Positions 1-9,161 are shown, counted from the first letter of the stretch. The stretch is 64,000 bases of DNA from Microcoleus sp. EPA2 (GCA_020882975.1 JAHRFD010000003.1:1-64000), one strand, 5' to 3'. Notes: generated from the letters alone by a model not told the origin. Translations and numbers: made by a program.

Positions 1-85
1 GGTGGGGCACACCGAAATCAACGCTTGGGGACAGACCGATCTCTACTCTTTGATGGCAGCATCAACGAGCAAATCGACTGATTGA
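1..85 (+). CDS. tnpB: C-terminal end of an IS200/IS605-family TnpB (cut by window edge)
   Basis: From base 2 the frame reads VGHTEINAWGQTDLYSLMAA and ends at a TGA at 83-85. The GHTEINAWGQ run is the usual C-terminal tail of TnpB (RNA-guided nuclease of IS200/IS605 elements) in cyanobacteria. Only 27 residues lie in the window, so completeness of the gene cannot be judged. The terminal hairpin of the element follows six bases after the stop, as expected for this IS family. Confidence 0.8.
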   Translation, partial: VGHTEINAWGQTDLYSLMAASTSKSTD

Positions 86-90
86 TCCAA

Positions 91-124
91 GAATCCCCGC
101 GCCTTCAAGGCCGGGGAGTGTCAA
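91..124 (+). mobile_element. IS200/IS605 right-end hairpin
   Basis: The segment contains CCCC...GCCTTCAAGGC...GGGG, an imperfect hairpin, followed by GAGTGTCAA. This has the form of the subterminal palindrome and cleavage end of IS200/IS605 elements in cyanobacteria. It lies directly after the TnpB stop and 12 bases before the next gene, so the element probably ends near base 124. Confidence 0.7.
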
Positions 125-136
125 CAAATATATATT

Positions 137-496
137 ATGTCAATTCAAGTTTACGGAATCCCCAACTGTGGAACCTGCAAAAAAGCTTTCAACTGGCTGG
201 AAGATAATGCAGTTACCTATGAGTTCATTAACACCAAAGAAAATCCACCCACTCACGAGATGATTGAAAAATGGGTAAATTCCTTGGGGTTTCAACCCCT
301 GCGAAATACTTCAGGTCAATCTTACCGTGCTTTGGGCGAAGTTCGGAACAATTGGACAAACAAAGAGTGGATTGAGGCGTTTGCTAAGGATGCGATGCTG
401 CTAAAACGTCCTCTGTTTGTTAAGGACGGAACTGCTGTTTTAGTAGGTTTCAAAACTGAAGTAATTAGAGAAAAATTAGGGCTTTCAACAAGCTGA
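137..496 (+). CDS. Spx/MgsR/ArsC-like thioredoxin-fold protein
   Basis: A 119-residue protein of the ArsC/Spx superfamily. The N-terminus reads YGIPNCGTCKKA, with the redox-type CxxC at C11 and C14, followed by the family's WLEDN...YEFINTKENPP pattern and an LLKRPLFV segment. In this superfamily members either reduce arsenate or bind RNA polymerase as Spx-type regulators; cyanobacterial copies are normally annotated Spx/MgsR, and their job is not settled. Length is typical. The ATG at 137 comes directly after the IS200/IS605 end, so the insertion sits in this gene's promoter region and may have changed its expression. No partner gene is evident. Confidence 0.85.
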   Translation: MSIQVYGIPNCGTCKKAFNWLEDNAVTYEFINTKENPPTHEMIEKWVNSLGFQPLRNTSGQSYRALGEVRNNWTNKEWIEAFAKDAMLLKRPLFVKDGTAVLVGFKTEVIREKLGLSTS

Positions 497-498
497 AT

Positions 499-927
499 TC
501 AGCCAGTTGTTCGCCGCAAAAACTTAACTCCGCCCACATCATCAGTGAAGCCCCACCGTTCATAAAATGGTATCATCTTCGGCAAACAACCAAGAGAAAT
601 ACTCTCAACAACTTGCAATTTAGGATGATTTACCACTGCATCCATCAACTTCACACCCAGTCCCATCTTTCGGTGCGCCGGCTTGACAATGACATCAAAA
701 ATCATCGCTCTGTACACAAAATCGGTGATAACGCGAGTAAAAGCAATTAGCCGATCGCCCTCATCGACAAAACCTATGATAACATCAGTAGCGGCGAGCA
801 TTTTCACCACATCCTCGCGGGTGCGTTTGTCACACCAGAACTCGTTTTTGTATAATTCCATCAAATCGGAAACCTGGCTTGCTGTCAGAGTTTCAACCAT
901 CCGATAATTATCGATTTTGTCGGTCAT
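499..927 (-). CDS. GNAT-family N-acetyltransferase
   Basis: A 142-residue acetyltransferase with the GNAT fold. The central strand-turn region reads IFDVIVKPAHRKMGLGVKLM, where the H-R-K-M-G-L-G stretch matches the acetyl-CoA pyrophosphate-binding motif A (Q/RxxGxG/A). A PFYERWGF segment near the C-terminus is the usual motif B region. Substrate unknown. A TTG six bases upstream is also in frame, but the ATG at 927 is preferred. The start lies inside the end of the ABC exporter gene (about 20 bases of overlap), so the two are probably translationally coupled, suggesting that the exported or imported compound is also acetylated. Confidence 0.85.
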   Translation of the reverse strand: MTDKIDNYRMVETLTASQVSDLMELYKNEFWCDKRTREDVVKMLAATDVIIGFVDEGDRLIAFTRVITDFVYRAMIFDVIVKPAHRKMGLGVKLMDAVVNHPKLQVVESISLGCLPKMIPFYERWGFTDDVGGVKFLRRTTG

Positions 928-2527
928 ACTCAATTTTACCGTAATCTAGTTTAATTGCGCGATCGGCAATATCAAAATATCGGTCATCATGACTAATCAC
1001 AAACACCGTTTTCCCCCGCTGCTTCAACTCCGGTAACAACTCCTTGTAAAAAATATCCCGGAAAAAAGGGTCTTGATCCGAAGCCCATTCATCAAACAAA
1101 TAAATCGGCCTATCTTCCAAATACGCTGTCAGCAAAGCCAGTCGCTTGCGCTGTCCCTGAGACAAAGCCGTAGTCGATAATATACCATCTTTCACCTCCA
1201 CTTTACTATCCAAGTGAAACTCTCGCAGATATTCTGCCGCCTGTTTGTCCAAATCGTGGTTAGTCATTCCCAAAAGGCGATCGAACAAATAGAAATCCGA
1301 AAAAATTACCGAAAAATGCTGGCGATACCATTCTCGATTATCATCGGTAATCGGCTGTCCGTCAAGCAGAATTTCGCCAGATTCGGGAACGTACAAACCA
1401 GTAATTAACTTAGCGAGAGTTGACTTACCACTGCCGTTACCGCCAATGATAAACACCAATTCACCCCGATGAAACTTCAAATTTAGCTCTCCCAAAATAA
1501 ACTTACTATCTTCTGTTTCCCCAGGATAACTGTGAGTGGCTTGGCTTAACTCCAACATCTGCCAGCGAGCAGTTTCTACAGGTTTAATAGTTGAATTGAT
1601 CTCAGCTTGACTTGCCAAAGTCAATCCCATTCTCTCGATTTTCTCTACAGAACTATTGGCTCGAAAAATCGCCGGCAGCCTTTGCAAAATATTCTGAAAT
1701 GGAGTCATCAAAAAGGTGCTGGTCAGAATGTAAGCCGATAAAACAGTCCCAGAAACAGGCACAAATTTCGGCAAAAAAAACAACAGCAAACCCACCAACA
1801 TAAAAAACAGTAACTGTCCGATACCGATCGCAAATGCACCAGTATTCAAAGCCGTCACGTTGTAATCGCGGGAAGCACCGGCACTCACCTGCAATTCCTC
1901 TGTAAAAAACTCTTGACGACGGGAGGAATGCAGTTTCAGTTCCTTAATGCCATCAGTGATACTGCGAAAATGTTTGAATAAGCGATCTTGTTCTTCCCTG
2001 GCTAAATCGAAGAATTTTCTCATTTTGTTAAGCAGCAGTTGGATAGCGGCGATCGTCAGCGCCAAAAACCCAAATACAACTGCAAAAACCGCACCAGAAA
2101 GCGTACTTAAATAAGCCAAACATCCAACAACAATGGCGATATCAATGCAGAGAAAAGGAATCACAAATATAGTATTGGAAAGCGTTCCCACATCATCAGT
2201 CAGAGTAGCCAGCAAGCGGCTAGCGCCCAATTGTTCCAACTGTCGCAAAGGAGAAGACAAAATTCCCCGGCTCAAACTCAGGCGCAATTTGTAAACTGCT
2301 TCTTGAGAGAGATAAATTAACAAAAACTGAGAAATCACGCCTGTGATGAGAGCGAGAAATGCTAATCCCGCAAAATACCAGACTAAATTATCAGTTGAAT
2401 TGCCACTAACAGCGCGGTTGATCGTGGCGATTAACTGAGCGCTGCAAGCACCGCTAATTAAGCCTGTCAGCAGGGCGATCGACACATTTAACCAAGAAGC
2501 TTTTAACAGCAGCCAAATTACATTCAT
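908..2527 (-). CDS. Cyclic-peptide-type ABC exporter, fused TM-ATPase
   Basis: A 539-residue half-transporter with an N-terminal membrane domain (about residues 1-290, six hydrophobic segments) and a C-terminal ATPase. Walker A is GGNGSGKST (about 360-368), the signature is an unusual LSQGQRKRL, and Walker B is IYLFDEWAS with ASDQDP after it. The SQGQRKR signature and FDEWASDQDP are characteristic of the SyrD/PvdE cyclic-peptide exporter family (TIGR01194). Such proteins move siderophore or lipopeptide products across the inner membrane. No peptide synthetase is in the window; a GNAT gene overlaps its 3' end. It could also be an orphan transporter with a different cargo. Confidence 0.85.
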   Translation of the reverse strand: MNVIWLLLKASWLNVSIALLTGLISGACSAQLIATINRAVSGNSTDNLVWYFAGLAFLALITGVISQFLLIYLSQEAVYKLRLSLSRGILSSPLRQLEQLGASRLLATLTDDVGTLSNTIFVIPFLCIDIAIVVGCLAYLSTLSGAVFAVVFGFLALTIAAIQLLLNKMRKFFDLAREEQDRLFKHFRSITDGIKELKLHSSRRQEFFTEELQVSAGASRDYNVTALNTGAFAIGIGQLLFFMLVGLLLFFLPKFVPVSGTVLSAYILTSTFLMTPFQNILQRLPAIFRANSSVEKIERMGLTLASQAEINSTIKPVETARWQMLELSQATHSYPGETEDSKFILGELNLKFHRGELVFIIGGNGSGKSTLAKLITGLYVPESGEILLDGQPITDDNREWYRQHFSVIFSDFYLFDRLLGMTNHDLDKQAAEYLREFHLDSKVEVKDGILSTTALSQGQRKRLALLTAYLEDRPIYLFDEWASDQDPFFRDIFYKELLPELKQRGKTVFVISHDDRYFDIADRAIKLDYGKIEYDRQNR

Positions 2528-2582
2528 CTAATTTTACTTGAAATTTAATAGGTGTTTGTAGTGGATAAAATCAATTTTGGAA

Positions 2583-2650
2583 GGACGAAGCATTCCGACA
2601 GTAAATCCCTGGTTCTAGCGAATAAATTATTTGTCGGAATGCTTCGCCCC
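2583..2650. repeat. Palindromic element, 15-bp arms
   Basis: CGAAGCATTCCGACA (2586-2600) is exactly complementary to TGTCGGAATGCTTCG (2632-2646), with a 31-base spacer. It lies between the exporter start and the convergent-side end of the Uma2 gene. It looks like a dispersed cyanobacterial palindrome rather than a terminator, because no T tract follows either arm. Confidence 0.6.
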
Positions 2651-2661
2651 TAGGAACCAAA

Positions 2662-3261
2662 TTACTGAGGCAATTCTGTCTCGTCTGTTTCAAATACCAC
2701 TTTTGCGTAAATCTCGCTCATTGACATTTGCACTTCCACAGAAGCAAAGGAAACTATTGCTGATTCTCCCTCATATTCCCGAAATAACCATTCAGTCGAT
2801 TCAGTTTTAATATATTGTTCGACTAAAAACTCGTATTGGCTAACTAACACATATTCTCGGAATTCAGGAAGAGAGCGATAAAACCGAAACTTATCCTCTC
2901 GATCAAAATTCTTGGTAGACTTAGAAAGCACTTCCACAATCAGCATAGGATTGAGTATTTCATCCTTGCGTCCATCATTAAAAATAGGCTCTCCTGCAAT
3001 TACCATAACATCCGGGTAAGTTCCGCGTCGATACCGAGGAATCCACAACCGCAAATCATTGTGAAAAAGCTCATAGGAATTCTCCTCAAGCAAATTTCCC
3101 AAAACTCTACTCAAATTTCGGATAATCCGGCTGTGATTAATAGTACCACCAGTCATTTGTACAATTTCTCCATCGCGATATTCATTTCTAAACTCAGCAG
3201 TTTCCTCTAACTCCCGGTACTCATCTAAAGTATAAATTTTTTGCTTACTTGGTGCTAACAT
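2662..3261 (-). CDS. Uma2-family (DUF820) putative nuclease, copy 1
   Basis: A 199-residue Uma2/DUF820 protein. The family has a PD-(D/E)XK restriction-endonuclease fold; visible here are RRGTYPDVMVI (the D) and LIVEVLSKST (the E-x-x-x-K). The N-terminus YTLDEYRELEETAEFRNEYR is the usual family opening. The ATG at 3261 has a GGAGGT ribosome site five bases upstream. Cyanobacteria carry many copies; some may be IS-associated, but the biological role is unknown. This gene is a close paralogue of the next one (3336-3923), in the same orientation about 75 bases away, so the pair arose by tandem duplication. Confidence 0.88.
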   Translation of the reverse strand: MLAPSKQKIYTLDEYRELEETAEFRNEYRDGEIVQMTGGTINHSRIIRNLSRVLGNLLEENSYELFHNDLRLWIPRYRRGTYPDVMVIAGEPIFNDGRKDEILNPMLIVEVLSKSTKNFDREDKFRFYRSLPEFREYVLVSQYEFLVEQYIKTESTEWLFREYEGESAIVSFASVEVQMSMSEIYAKVVFETDETELPQ

Positions 3262-3335
3262 TTTTACCTCCGTACAAACTTTTATCTGCGTTAATCCGCG
3301 TTAATCCGCCTATATCTGCGGTTGAAAAAGATAAT

Positions 3336-3923
3336 TTAATCACTCTCATCCGTCTCAAATATAACCAACTCATAAATATCACTCATGGACATTTGTACTT
3401 CCACCGAAGCAAAAGAAACTATTGCCGATTCCCCCTCATATTCCTGAAACAACCATTGATTCGATTCAGTTTTAATATATTGTGTCACTAAAAACTCAGA
3501 TTGATTGACTAATACATACTCGCGAAATTCAGGAATCGATCGATAAAACCGAAACTTATCCTCTTTATCGAAATCCTTGGTAGACTTAGAAAGCACTTCC
3601 ACAATCAGCACCGGATTGAGTATTTCATCTTTCCGTCCCTCTGTACAAACTAATTCTCCTTCAACTACCATCACATCTGGATAAGTTCCGCGTCGATACC
3701 GAGGAATCCACAACCGCAAATCACTAAATGGTCTGGCACTTTTACCTCGCAAAGCATATTTCAAGAAGGCATGGATATTACCTATAATTTGACTATGATC
3801 GATCGTACCACCAGCCATTTGTACAATTTCTCCATCGCGATATTCATTTCTAAACTCAGCAGTTTCCTCTAACTCCCGGTACTCATCTAAAGTATAAACT
3901 TTTTGCTTACTTTTTACTAACAT
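3336..3923 (-). CDS. Uma2-family (DUF820) putative nuclease, copy 2
   Basis: A 195-residue Uma2 protein nearly identical at both ends to its neighbour at 2662-3261. PD-(D/E)XK residues are conserved (TYPDVMVV and LIVEVLSKST). The frame is open 35 codons further upstream, but the ATG at 3923 is preferred because AGAGGTG lies just before it and the homology with copy 1 begins exactly there. The two copies differ sharply only between about residues 45 and 62 and around the VVEGELVCTEGR segment, while the rest is nearly the same. Function unknown beyond predicted nuclease. Confidence 0.88.
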   Translation of the reverse strand: MLVKSKQKVYTLDEYRELEETAEFRNEYRDGEIVQMAGGTIDHSQIIGNIHAFLKYALRGKSARPFSDLRLWIPRYRRGTYPDVMVVEGELVCTEGRKDEILNPVLIVEVLSKSTKDFDKEDKFRFYRSIPEFREYVLVNQSEFLVTQYIKTESNQWLFQEYEGESAIVSFASVEVQMSMSDIYELVIFETDESD

Positions 3924-4084
3924 TTTCACCTCTACACTAAGTTGCATCTGTGTTAATCTGCGTACCATTAGCGCAAACTTCACGCACACTTGCTTCCCGA
4001 TCTGCTGGACAAGCAGGTAACAGAGCAATCGCTCTATTGCCTGCTATTGAGTTCTGAGAGGGATTCTTAAAAGCTTTACGCTAA

Positions 4085-4342
4085 CTACTGGTTACTATTG
4101 CTACTGTATCTCATAAACTTGCAATCTGCTGTAAAAGCGATCGATCTCCAGTAACCGATTGCTGGGGAGGGCGCGTGTCAGGGTTTACACTGGAAATTGG
4201 AACAGGTGTTGGAGATTTTTCACTTCGGCTAACAGAGGAGTTGCAAGGAGACTATATTCGGTGGGTGAAGTGGCAGTCTGAACTAGGGCAACCAGGGTAT
4301 CATCAAACTTTTAAACTTGATGGAGAACATCGTAAAAATTGA
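4085..4342 (+). pseudogene. Possible gene remnant, unrecognised
   Basis: The roughly 510-base gap between divergent Uma2 genes holds one open frame without ATG, 4085-4342. Its last 54 codons look protein-like: GFTLEIGTGVGDFSLRL, then WVKWQSELGQPGYHQTFKLD, ending in TGA at 4340. I do not recognise the family. It may be the 3' end of a decayed gene or chance. Nothing else is evident in 3924-4433 except an AT-rich stretch before the next ATG. Confidence 0.25.
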
Positions 4343-4433
4343 TGCCTACGTCATTGCAGTTATTCATATTAAGTTAATATATGTTAAAATGGTTAGCGAA
4401 TAGTTTTAAAATGCAGCTAAATGAGAGCCAACT

Positions 4434-5048
4434 ATGACTGTATCACCAATCCAAACGAAGCAACTGCTTACTTTTGAACAATTTATCAAGCAACTTCCCG
4501 ATGAAGAAGGCCGCTATGAATTTGTCAATGGAGAGATTGTGAAAATATTACCAATAAGACTACATGAGGATGTTGCCGATTTTCTCATTAAACAATTTGA
4601 TAGAGAAGTCGATCGCGTCCCTCTAAATTACAGGGTATCTGGCAGATTTATGCTGAGAACGTTAACCCTGAATGGTAAAGAACAAGGCCGCCACCCCGAT
4701 GTCACTGTAATAGATAAAACTATTTGGGAATCCAAACCCTTCGACTATTCAGCCCTAACTGAACCTCCACAATTAGTTGTAGAAGTTGTCTCGACAAATT
4801 GGGAAGATGATTATATCGACAAGCTGGATGAATATCAGCGTCTGGGAATTACTGAATATTGGATTGTGGATTATTTAGCGTTGGGTAGCAGAAACTATTT
4901 GGGCAACCCGAAAGAGCCGACTGTTTTTGTTTACCTGCTCGATGAAAATGGGGTTTATCAAATGAGTGCTTACCGAGGGAGCGATCGCATTATATCCCGA
5001 ACTTTCCCCGAATTAGCATTGACAGCAGAGCAAGTATTAGACCTATGA
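4434..5048 (+). CDS. Uma2-family (DUF820) putative nuclease, copy 3
   Basis: A 204-residue Uma2 protein of a different subfamily from the two upstream: LLTFEQFIKQLPDEEGRYEF at the N-terminus, catalytic-type residues in GRHPDVTVID and LVVEVVSTNW, and an EYQRLGITEYWIVDY segment typical of the family's end. PD-(D/E)XK fold expected; role unknown. It is divergent from copies 1 and 2. An AT-rich region just upstream (TATATGTTAAAAT) could hold its promoter. The stop is followed within about 100 bases by the ndhB terminator on the opposite strand. Confidence 0.88.
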   Translation: MTVSPIQTKQLLTFEQFIKQLPDEEGRYEFVNGEIVKILPIRLHEDVADFLIKQFDREVDRVPLNYRVSGRFMLRTLTLNGKEQGRHPDVTVIDKTIWESKPFDYSALTEPPQLVVEVVSTNWEDDYIDKLDEYQRLGITEYWIVDYLALGSRNYLGNPKEPTVFVYLLDENGVYQMSAYRGSDRIISRTFPELALTAEQVLDL

Positions 5049-5142
5049 TATCAAATCCAGCTTAAATATCGCTTTATCTCCTAGTCTGCACAGGCAAACT
5101 TGGTTTGACTTTCTGCGGGTTTCAACCGCCGATCGCACCCAC

Positions 5143-5174
5143 AAAAAAAACGCCCAACTTCAAAAAGTCAGGCG
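5143..5174 (-). terminator. Rho-independent terminator of ndhB
   Basis: Read on the minus strand, a 10-bp stem CGCCTGACTT / AAGTTGGGCG (with two G-T pairs) and a 4-base loop is followed by eight T residues (A run at 5143-5150 on the given strand). It lies 30 bases after the ndhB stop. Confidence 0.85.
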
Positions 5175-5202
5175 CTTTCCCATCTCTCAAAACTAGGTAA
5201 AC

Positions 5203-6777
5203 TTAATTCCGGGGAGACAACAAGTTAGATTCGATTTTTGCAGCAGCTACGACAGGCTGTACCTGAGTCAAAGCCGACTGCAACATGGGAGTATTGGCAA
5301 CAGCATCGTTAGCCATATTAAACAAAGGATTCGACAAAATACCAGCCAAGGTTGTCGCAACCAAAGTCAGTACAACAGTGACTTGTAAAGGCCGCATTCC
5401 TTGAAGATTCCAGCGAATTTCAGGATAATTTTTCACAACATCTGACATCTCTTGAGGTTCCTTAACTACCATCATTTTGACGACGCGGATGTAGTAGTAA
5501 ATCGAAACAACACTGGTGATTAACCCCAAAATAACTAAGCCGTAAAGTCCAGCTTGCCAGCCAGCCCAGAATAGATAAATCTTGCCGAAAAATCCAGCCA
5601 AGGGTGGGATTCCGCCTAGAGAAAGCAAACAAATACTCAAAGCCAAAGTTAACAGTGGGTCTTTTTGATACAAACCGGAATAGTCGCTAATTTGGTCGGT
5701 GCCAGTCCGCAATGAGAACAGGATGATGCAGGCGAAAGCACCTAAGTTCATAAACAGGTAAACCAACAGATAAAATATCATGCTGGAATAACCGGCTTCG
5801 GTTCCTGCAACTAAACCAATCATTACAAAGCCGGCTTGGGCGATCGACGAATAAGCCAAAAGCCGCTTCATGCTAGTCTGAGCAAGAGCTACTACATTTC
5901 CCAACACCATGCTGAGAATTGCTAGGGCTGTGAATACGAAGTGCCACTGTTCTGTAAGTACGGGGAAAACTGTGGTTAACAAGCGGATGGCTAGGGCAAA
6001 ACCTGCTGCTTTGGAACCGACAGAAAGGAACGCAACAACGGGTGTGGGAGAACCTTCGTAAACGTCCGGTGTCCATTGGTGGAAGGGAACCGCAGAGATT
6101 TTGAAGGCTATTCCGGCGATCGCAAATACCAACGCAATCACTAAACCGAGAGATTGACCTTCATTGAGAGTAGAAAGATTAGCGGAGATCGCGCTTAAGG
6201 TAGTTTCACCACCAGACAACCCGTACAGCAGCGACAGCCCGTAGAGAAACACCGCCGAAGAAGAAGCACCAATTAACAGATATTTCAAAGCAGCTTCATT
6301 GGAACGCGGGTCACGTTTTGTGTAACCAGTCAGCAAATAAGAGGAGATACTGAGAGTTTCCAATGAAATAAAAATCATCACCAATTCATCAGCACCGGAA
6401 AGGAACATCCCCCCCAAAGTAGCTGCCAGCAAAATGCCGATAAATTCCGCTAAAGCAGTACCAGTTTGCAATACATAGCGAACCGATATCAAGATAGTGA
6501 CAGCCGCCGTCAAAGCAATAATTCCGCGAAATACTAAACTCAGGGCATCGCTATTAAAACCGCCTAGAAACGAGATAGTATTAGTGTTGTCCGCTTGCAA
6601 ACACAGGGCACCAGTGGCCGCTAGCAAACCGGCAACAGCAACGTAGGGAGTCCAACCAGAGGAACTGCGCCCGACGATTAAGTCGCCGACGAGCACCACC
6701 AAGAGGGTGACGATGACTATTCCCTCTGGCAATATAGTTCCAGCATTTAACTGGGCGGCAAGAGTAGCAAAATCCAT
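5203..6777 (-). CDS. ndhB: NAD(P)H-quinone oxidoreductase subunit 2 (NDH-1 NdhB)
   Basis: A 524-residue, strongly hydrophobic protein with about 14 membrane segments, matching cyanobacterial NdhB in length and sequence. It is a proton-pumping antiporter-like subunit of thylakoid NDH-1, used in respiration, cyclic electron flow and CO2 uptake. Family landmarks: the N-terminal [18 protein letters not shown], the K in [20 protein letters not shown], and [20 protein letters not shown]. The frame extends 26 codons upstream, but the ATG at 6777 ([13 protein letters not shown]) is where known NdhB proteins begin. Monocistronic here; a strong terminator follows. Confidence 0.97.
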   Translation of the reverse strand: MDFATLAAQLNAGTILPEGIVIVTLLVVLVGDLIVGRSSSGWTPYVAVAGLLAATGALCLQADNTNTISFLGGFNSDALSLVFRGIIALTAAVTILISVRYVLQTGTALAEFIGILLAATLGGMFLSGADELVMIFISLETLSISSYLLTGYTKRDPRSNEAALKYLLIGASSSAVFLYGLSLLYGLSGGETTLSAISANLSTLNEGQSLGLVIALVFAIAGIAFKISAVPFHQWTPDVYEGSPTPVVAFLSVGSKAAGFALAIRLLTTVFPVLTEQWHFVFTALAILSMVLGNVVALAQTSMKRLLAYSSIAQAGFVMIGLVAGTEAGYSSMIFYLLVYLFMNLGAFACIILFSLRTGTDQISDYSGLYQKDPLLTLALSICLLSLGGIPPLAGFFGKIYLFWAGWQAGLYGLVILGLITSVVSIYYYIRVVKMMVVKEPQEMSDVVKNYPEIRWNLQGMRPLQVTVVLTLVATTLAGILSNPLFNMANDAVANTPMLQSALTQVQPVVAAAKIESNLLSPRN

Positions 6778-7354
6778 ATTTTCAGACAAGTTGGGTAATA
6801 CAGGCCCCAAAGCCTGTAATGGGCAGTGAAATGTTAGAAATTCTTTACCAAACACCGATTGTAGCTGATTAGAGCCTCGCGCTCCCAGTTTGGGGCGTGT
6901 TTGTGGCGATATCTTGGGGATGGGCGATCGGGTTAGGTTCCAAACCAGCGAGAATTTTCAACTTCAACGGGTTCCCCAGCTCGGCCTCGGCCCCAGGGCT
7001 GTTTCATTCTCACCAAAAAAAGGGTTTTGTAGGGGTAGTGGATGGTGCGTGCCTACCCCCCCCACCAACCATTTTCCGTCATTTCAGAGATTGGGGCAGC
7101 CACGGGGGGCTGCCCCTACAAGAGCAATGTTACAGCCCTGGCCTCGGCCCCCTCTCACTCTTGCTGTGCCTCCTCGATCGCACGCGCATTCCAGTTGTGT
7201 GTGTATTGCCATCCACAGCGCGATCGGACTTATCGCCAGACTGAATATTTATTCAGTGCGATCGCACAAGTACCATTAGCCATTACCCAGAACCCCTGTA
7301 CCTCACCTAACTGAGAAAGGCTATATTTGCTAGCTTTAGCTAATTAATAATTTT
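6778..7354. other. Intergenic region with GC-rich palindromic repeats
   Basis: About 580 bases between divergent ndhB and the AraC gene. Three overlapping open frames are present, but all are low-complexity translations of repeats, so I call no gene. Visible repeats: a TAGGGGTAG...CCTACCCCC element (about 7031-7065) and a hairpin GGGGCAGCC / GGCTGCCCC (7093-7116) followed by CTACA, both of the same GTAGGGGC family as the insert in the methyltransferase gene at 25.5 kb. The promoters of both flanking genes must lie here. Confidence 0.6.
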
Positions 7355-8263
7355 ATGAGCCCACCAGAACCCGTAAAAATTCTCGATTTCAGCAAAGAAA
7401 ACGCTTCCGATTTGCTGCTACCCCAACCTGCTTTGCTCAAAAGTTCGGGATGGGATCAAATTTATTTTGAACTCCACCAACAGCCAAAATTCGACACTCC
7501 CGAACATCGAGGTACCTGGCACGTCATTGCCCACTGCCCAAACTTCCCGATATCAGGAGAAAGATCGGGAGAAAGGTGGTTGGATGGAAAGCTAAAAACT
7601 GAAGCGCGGAATCAAGGAGATATTGCGATTATTCCGGCGGGGATTTCCCAGATTTGCAATTGGCGTACTTCAGCGCAATTTACGATCGTCGCCATTGCAC
7701 CGGCGCTGTTAGAACAAGTAGGTCAAGATTTAGTCAATACCGATCGCATGGAACTCATTCCTCATTTCATGACCGAGCAAGATATCCTAATTCAAGGTAT
7801 TATTGCCGCTTTGAGAAATGAAGTGGAATCAACCAAAATCGGCGGCGACTTGCTCGTTGACAGTCTCAAAACAGCCCTAGCAATTCACTTGTTGCGGAAC
7901 TACTGCACCGCGTCACCTCCCATTTATAACTATGCTGATGGATTATCCACTTCAGGGCTCAAACAAGTGACGGAATATATCAGGGAAAACCTCCATCGAG
8001 ATTTGAAATTAGTCGATATTGCCCAACAAGCTCAGATCAGTCCCTATTACTTTTTGCGCTTGTTTAAGCAGAGTACAGGCACTACACCCCATCAGTATAT
8101 TTTGCAGTGTCGGATCGATCGCGCCAAGTATTTATTGCACCATAGCGAACTCAGCATCGCAGAAATAGCCAGCGAAGTAGGTTTTTGTGACCAAAGTCAT
8201 TTGACTCGATATTTTAAGCGCCTGGTGGGCGTGACTCCCAAACAAATGCTGCGGCGAGCATAA
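7355..8263 (+). CDS. AraC-family transcriptional regulator
   Basis: A 302-residue regulator. Residues about 200-300 form the double helix-turn-helix of the AraC/XylS family: DLKLVDIAQQAQISPYYFLR in the first and ELSIAEIASEVGFCDQSHLT in the second, followed by the highly conserved FKRLVGVTPKQ. The N-terminal 190 residues form a cupin-like sensor part (IIPAGISQICNW) whose ligand is unknown. It may control the MAPEG gene 97 bases downstream on the same strand, though no operator was identified. Confidence 0.9.
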   Translation: MSPPEPVKILDFSKENASDLLLPQPALLKSSGWDQIYFELHQQPKFDTPEHRGTWHVIAHCPNFPISGERSGERWLDGKLKTEARNQGDIAIIPAGISQICNWRTSAQFTIVAIAPALLEQVGQDLVNTDRMELIPHFMTEQDILIQGIIAALRNEVESTKIGGDLLVDSLKTALAIHLLRNYCTASPPIYNYADGLSTSGLKQVTEYIRENLHRDLKLVDIAQQAQISPYYFLRLFKQSTGTTPHQYILQCRIDRAKYLLHHSELSIAEIASEVGFCDQSHLTRYFKRLVGVTPKQMLRRA

Positions 8264-8360
8264 GGCGATCGCAAGATTGTACTAAAACTCGGCAACTTTT
8301 TTCTAGAGTTTTGAGGGGCAAAATTTCTAAGCTATCAGCAGATATTCTAGGAGAAACAAG

Positions 8361-8768
8361 ATGCAAATGCCGATCGAGATGACTTTCCCCCTCTGGGGCT
8401 TAGCAATTCTAATTTTATGGGCGATCGTACTGGTTATCGCGCTGCTAATCACCAGAATTCGGCATCTATCAGCAGGCGGAACCATCAAAGATTTCGGTAC
8501 GCCAAACGATGAAAGTTTGCTGTGGAGGCTGCTGCGGGCGCATTCCAACTTAATAGAAAACCTGACTTTGTATGCGGGAGTTGTTTTCCTGCTCACCTGG
8601 CGGGCTGTTTCCGGCACAGCAGTAGATTTGCTGATAGTTGCCTACACCGGATTTCGGATTTTACACTCAGTAATTCACATCGCTCGAATCGATCCAATAT
8701 TTCGGCTTTTATGTTTAGCTATTCAGTTAGGATGTTTGGTGGCTTTAACTGGTTTGGCAGTCTTTTAG
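8361..8768 (+). CDS. MAPEG-family membrane protein
   Basis: A 135-residue protein with about four membrane helices. The family signature is visible as LLRAHSNLIENLTLYAGVVF, the RAxxNxxEN motif of membrane-associated proteins in eicosanoid and glutathione metabolism. Bacterial members are glutathione-transferase-like or of unknown function. An AGGAGAAAC site lies just before the ATG at 8361. It follows an AraC regulator on the same strand and ends before a palindromic hairpin. Substrate unknown. Confidence 0.88.
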   Translation: MQMPIEMTFPLWGLAILILWAIVLVIALLITRIRHLSAGGTIKDFGTPNDESLLWRLLRAHSNLIENLTLYAGVVFLLTWRAVSGTAVDLLIVAYTGFRILHSVIHIARIDPIFRLLCLAIQLGCLVALTGLAVF

Positions 8769-8815
8769 TGCCGAAATTAAAGAAAGCAGCGGTTAATTTT
8801 GGGTAATTTTCCGTA

Positions 8816-8848
8816 ATCACAAAGGCCGGCCTAGTCCGCCTTTGTGAT
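8816..8848. terminator. Perfect 11-bp hairpin downstream of MAPEG gene
   Basis: ATCACAAAGGC (8816-8826) pairs perfectly with GCCTTTGTGAT (8838-8848) around an 11-base loop. It lies 48 bases after the MAPEG stop. A weak T run (ATATTTTCC) follows, so it may act as a terminator; its loop carries the TAGTCCGC string of a dispersed repeat also seen near 21.84 kb. The rest of 8769-9161 (393 bases) shows no gene; it should hold the topA promoter. Confidence 0.55.
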
Positions 8849-9161
8849 ATTTTCCCCATCTGCGACCCAACACTTTAAATTACTTAATATGGGATCTTGA
8901 GGAACCATCAGCCCACATCCAGCAGTCTCAGCATCCAGCAACCAGCAATTCTGCTAAAGTCAGATCGCATATCCCGTGCATCTTGTCCCCACCAGGTATT
9001 CAGCATTTGGCAGAATTCTACCCGCAAGCCGATCGGCAATAACTTAAAAATTAAGGTAGCGTGAAAATAATAGCCAAAGTTCCCATAAGCCTTGACATCT
9101 GACATACACTCTGTAAATTAAACACTCGCTTCTGCCTCGCCATCCATATATAAAAGATGCC

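Noticed and set aside
6890-7314. Three overlapping plus-strand frames before the AraC gene
   Set aside because: They translate GC-rich palindromic repeats, have no recognisable domain and overlap one another in different frames.
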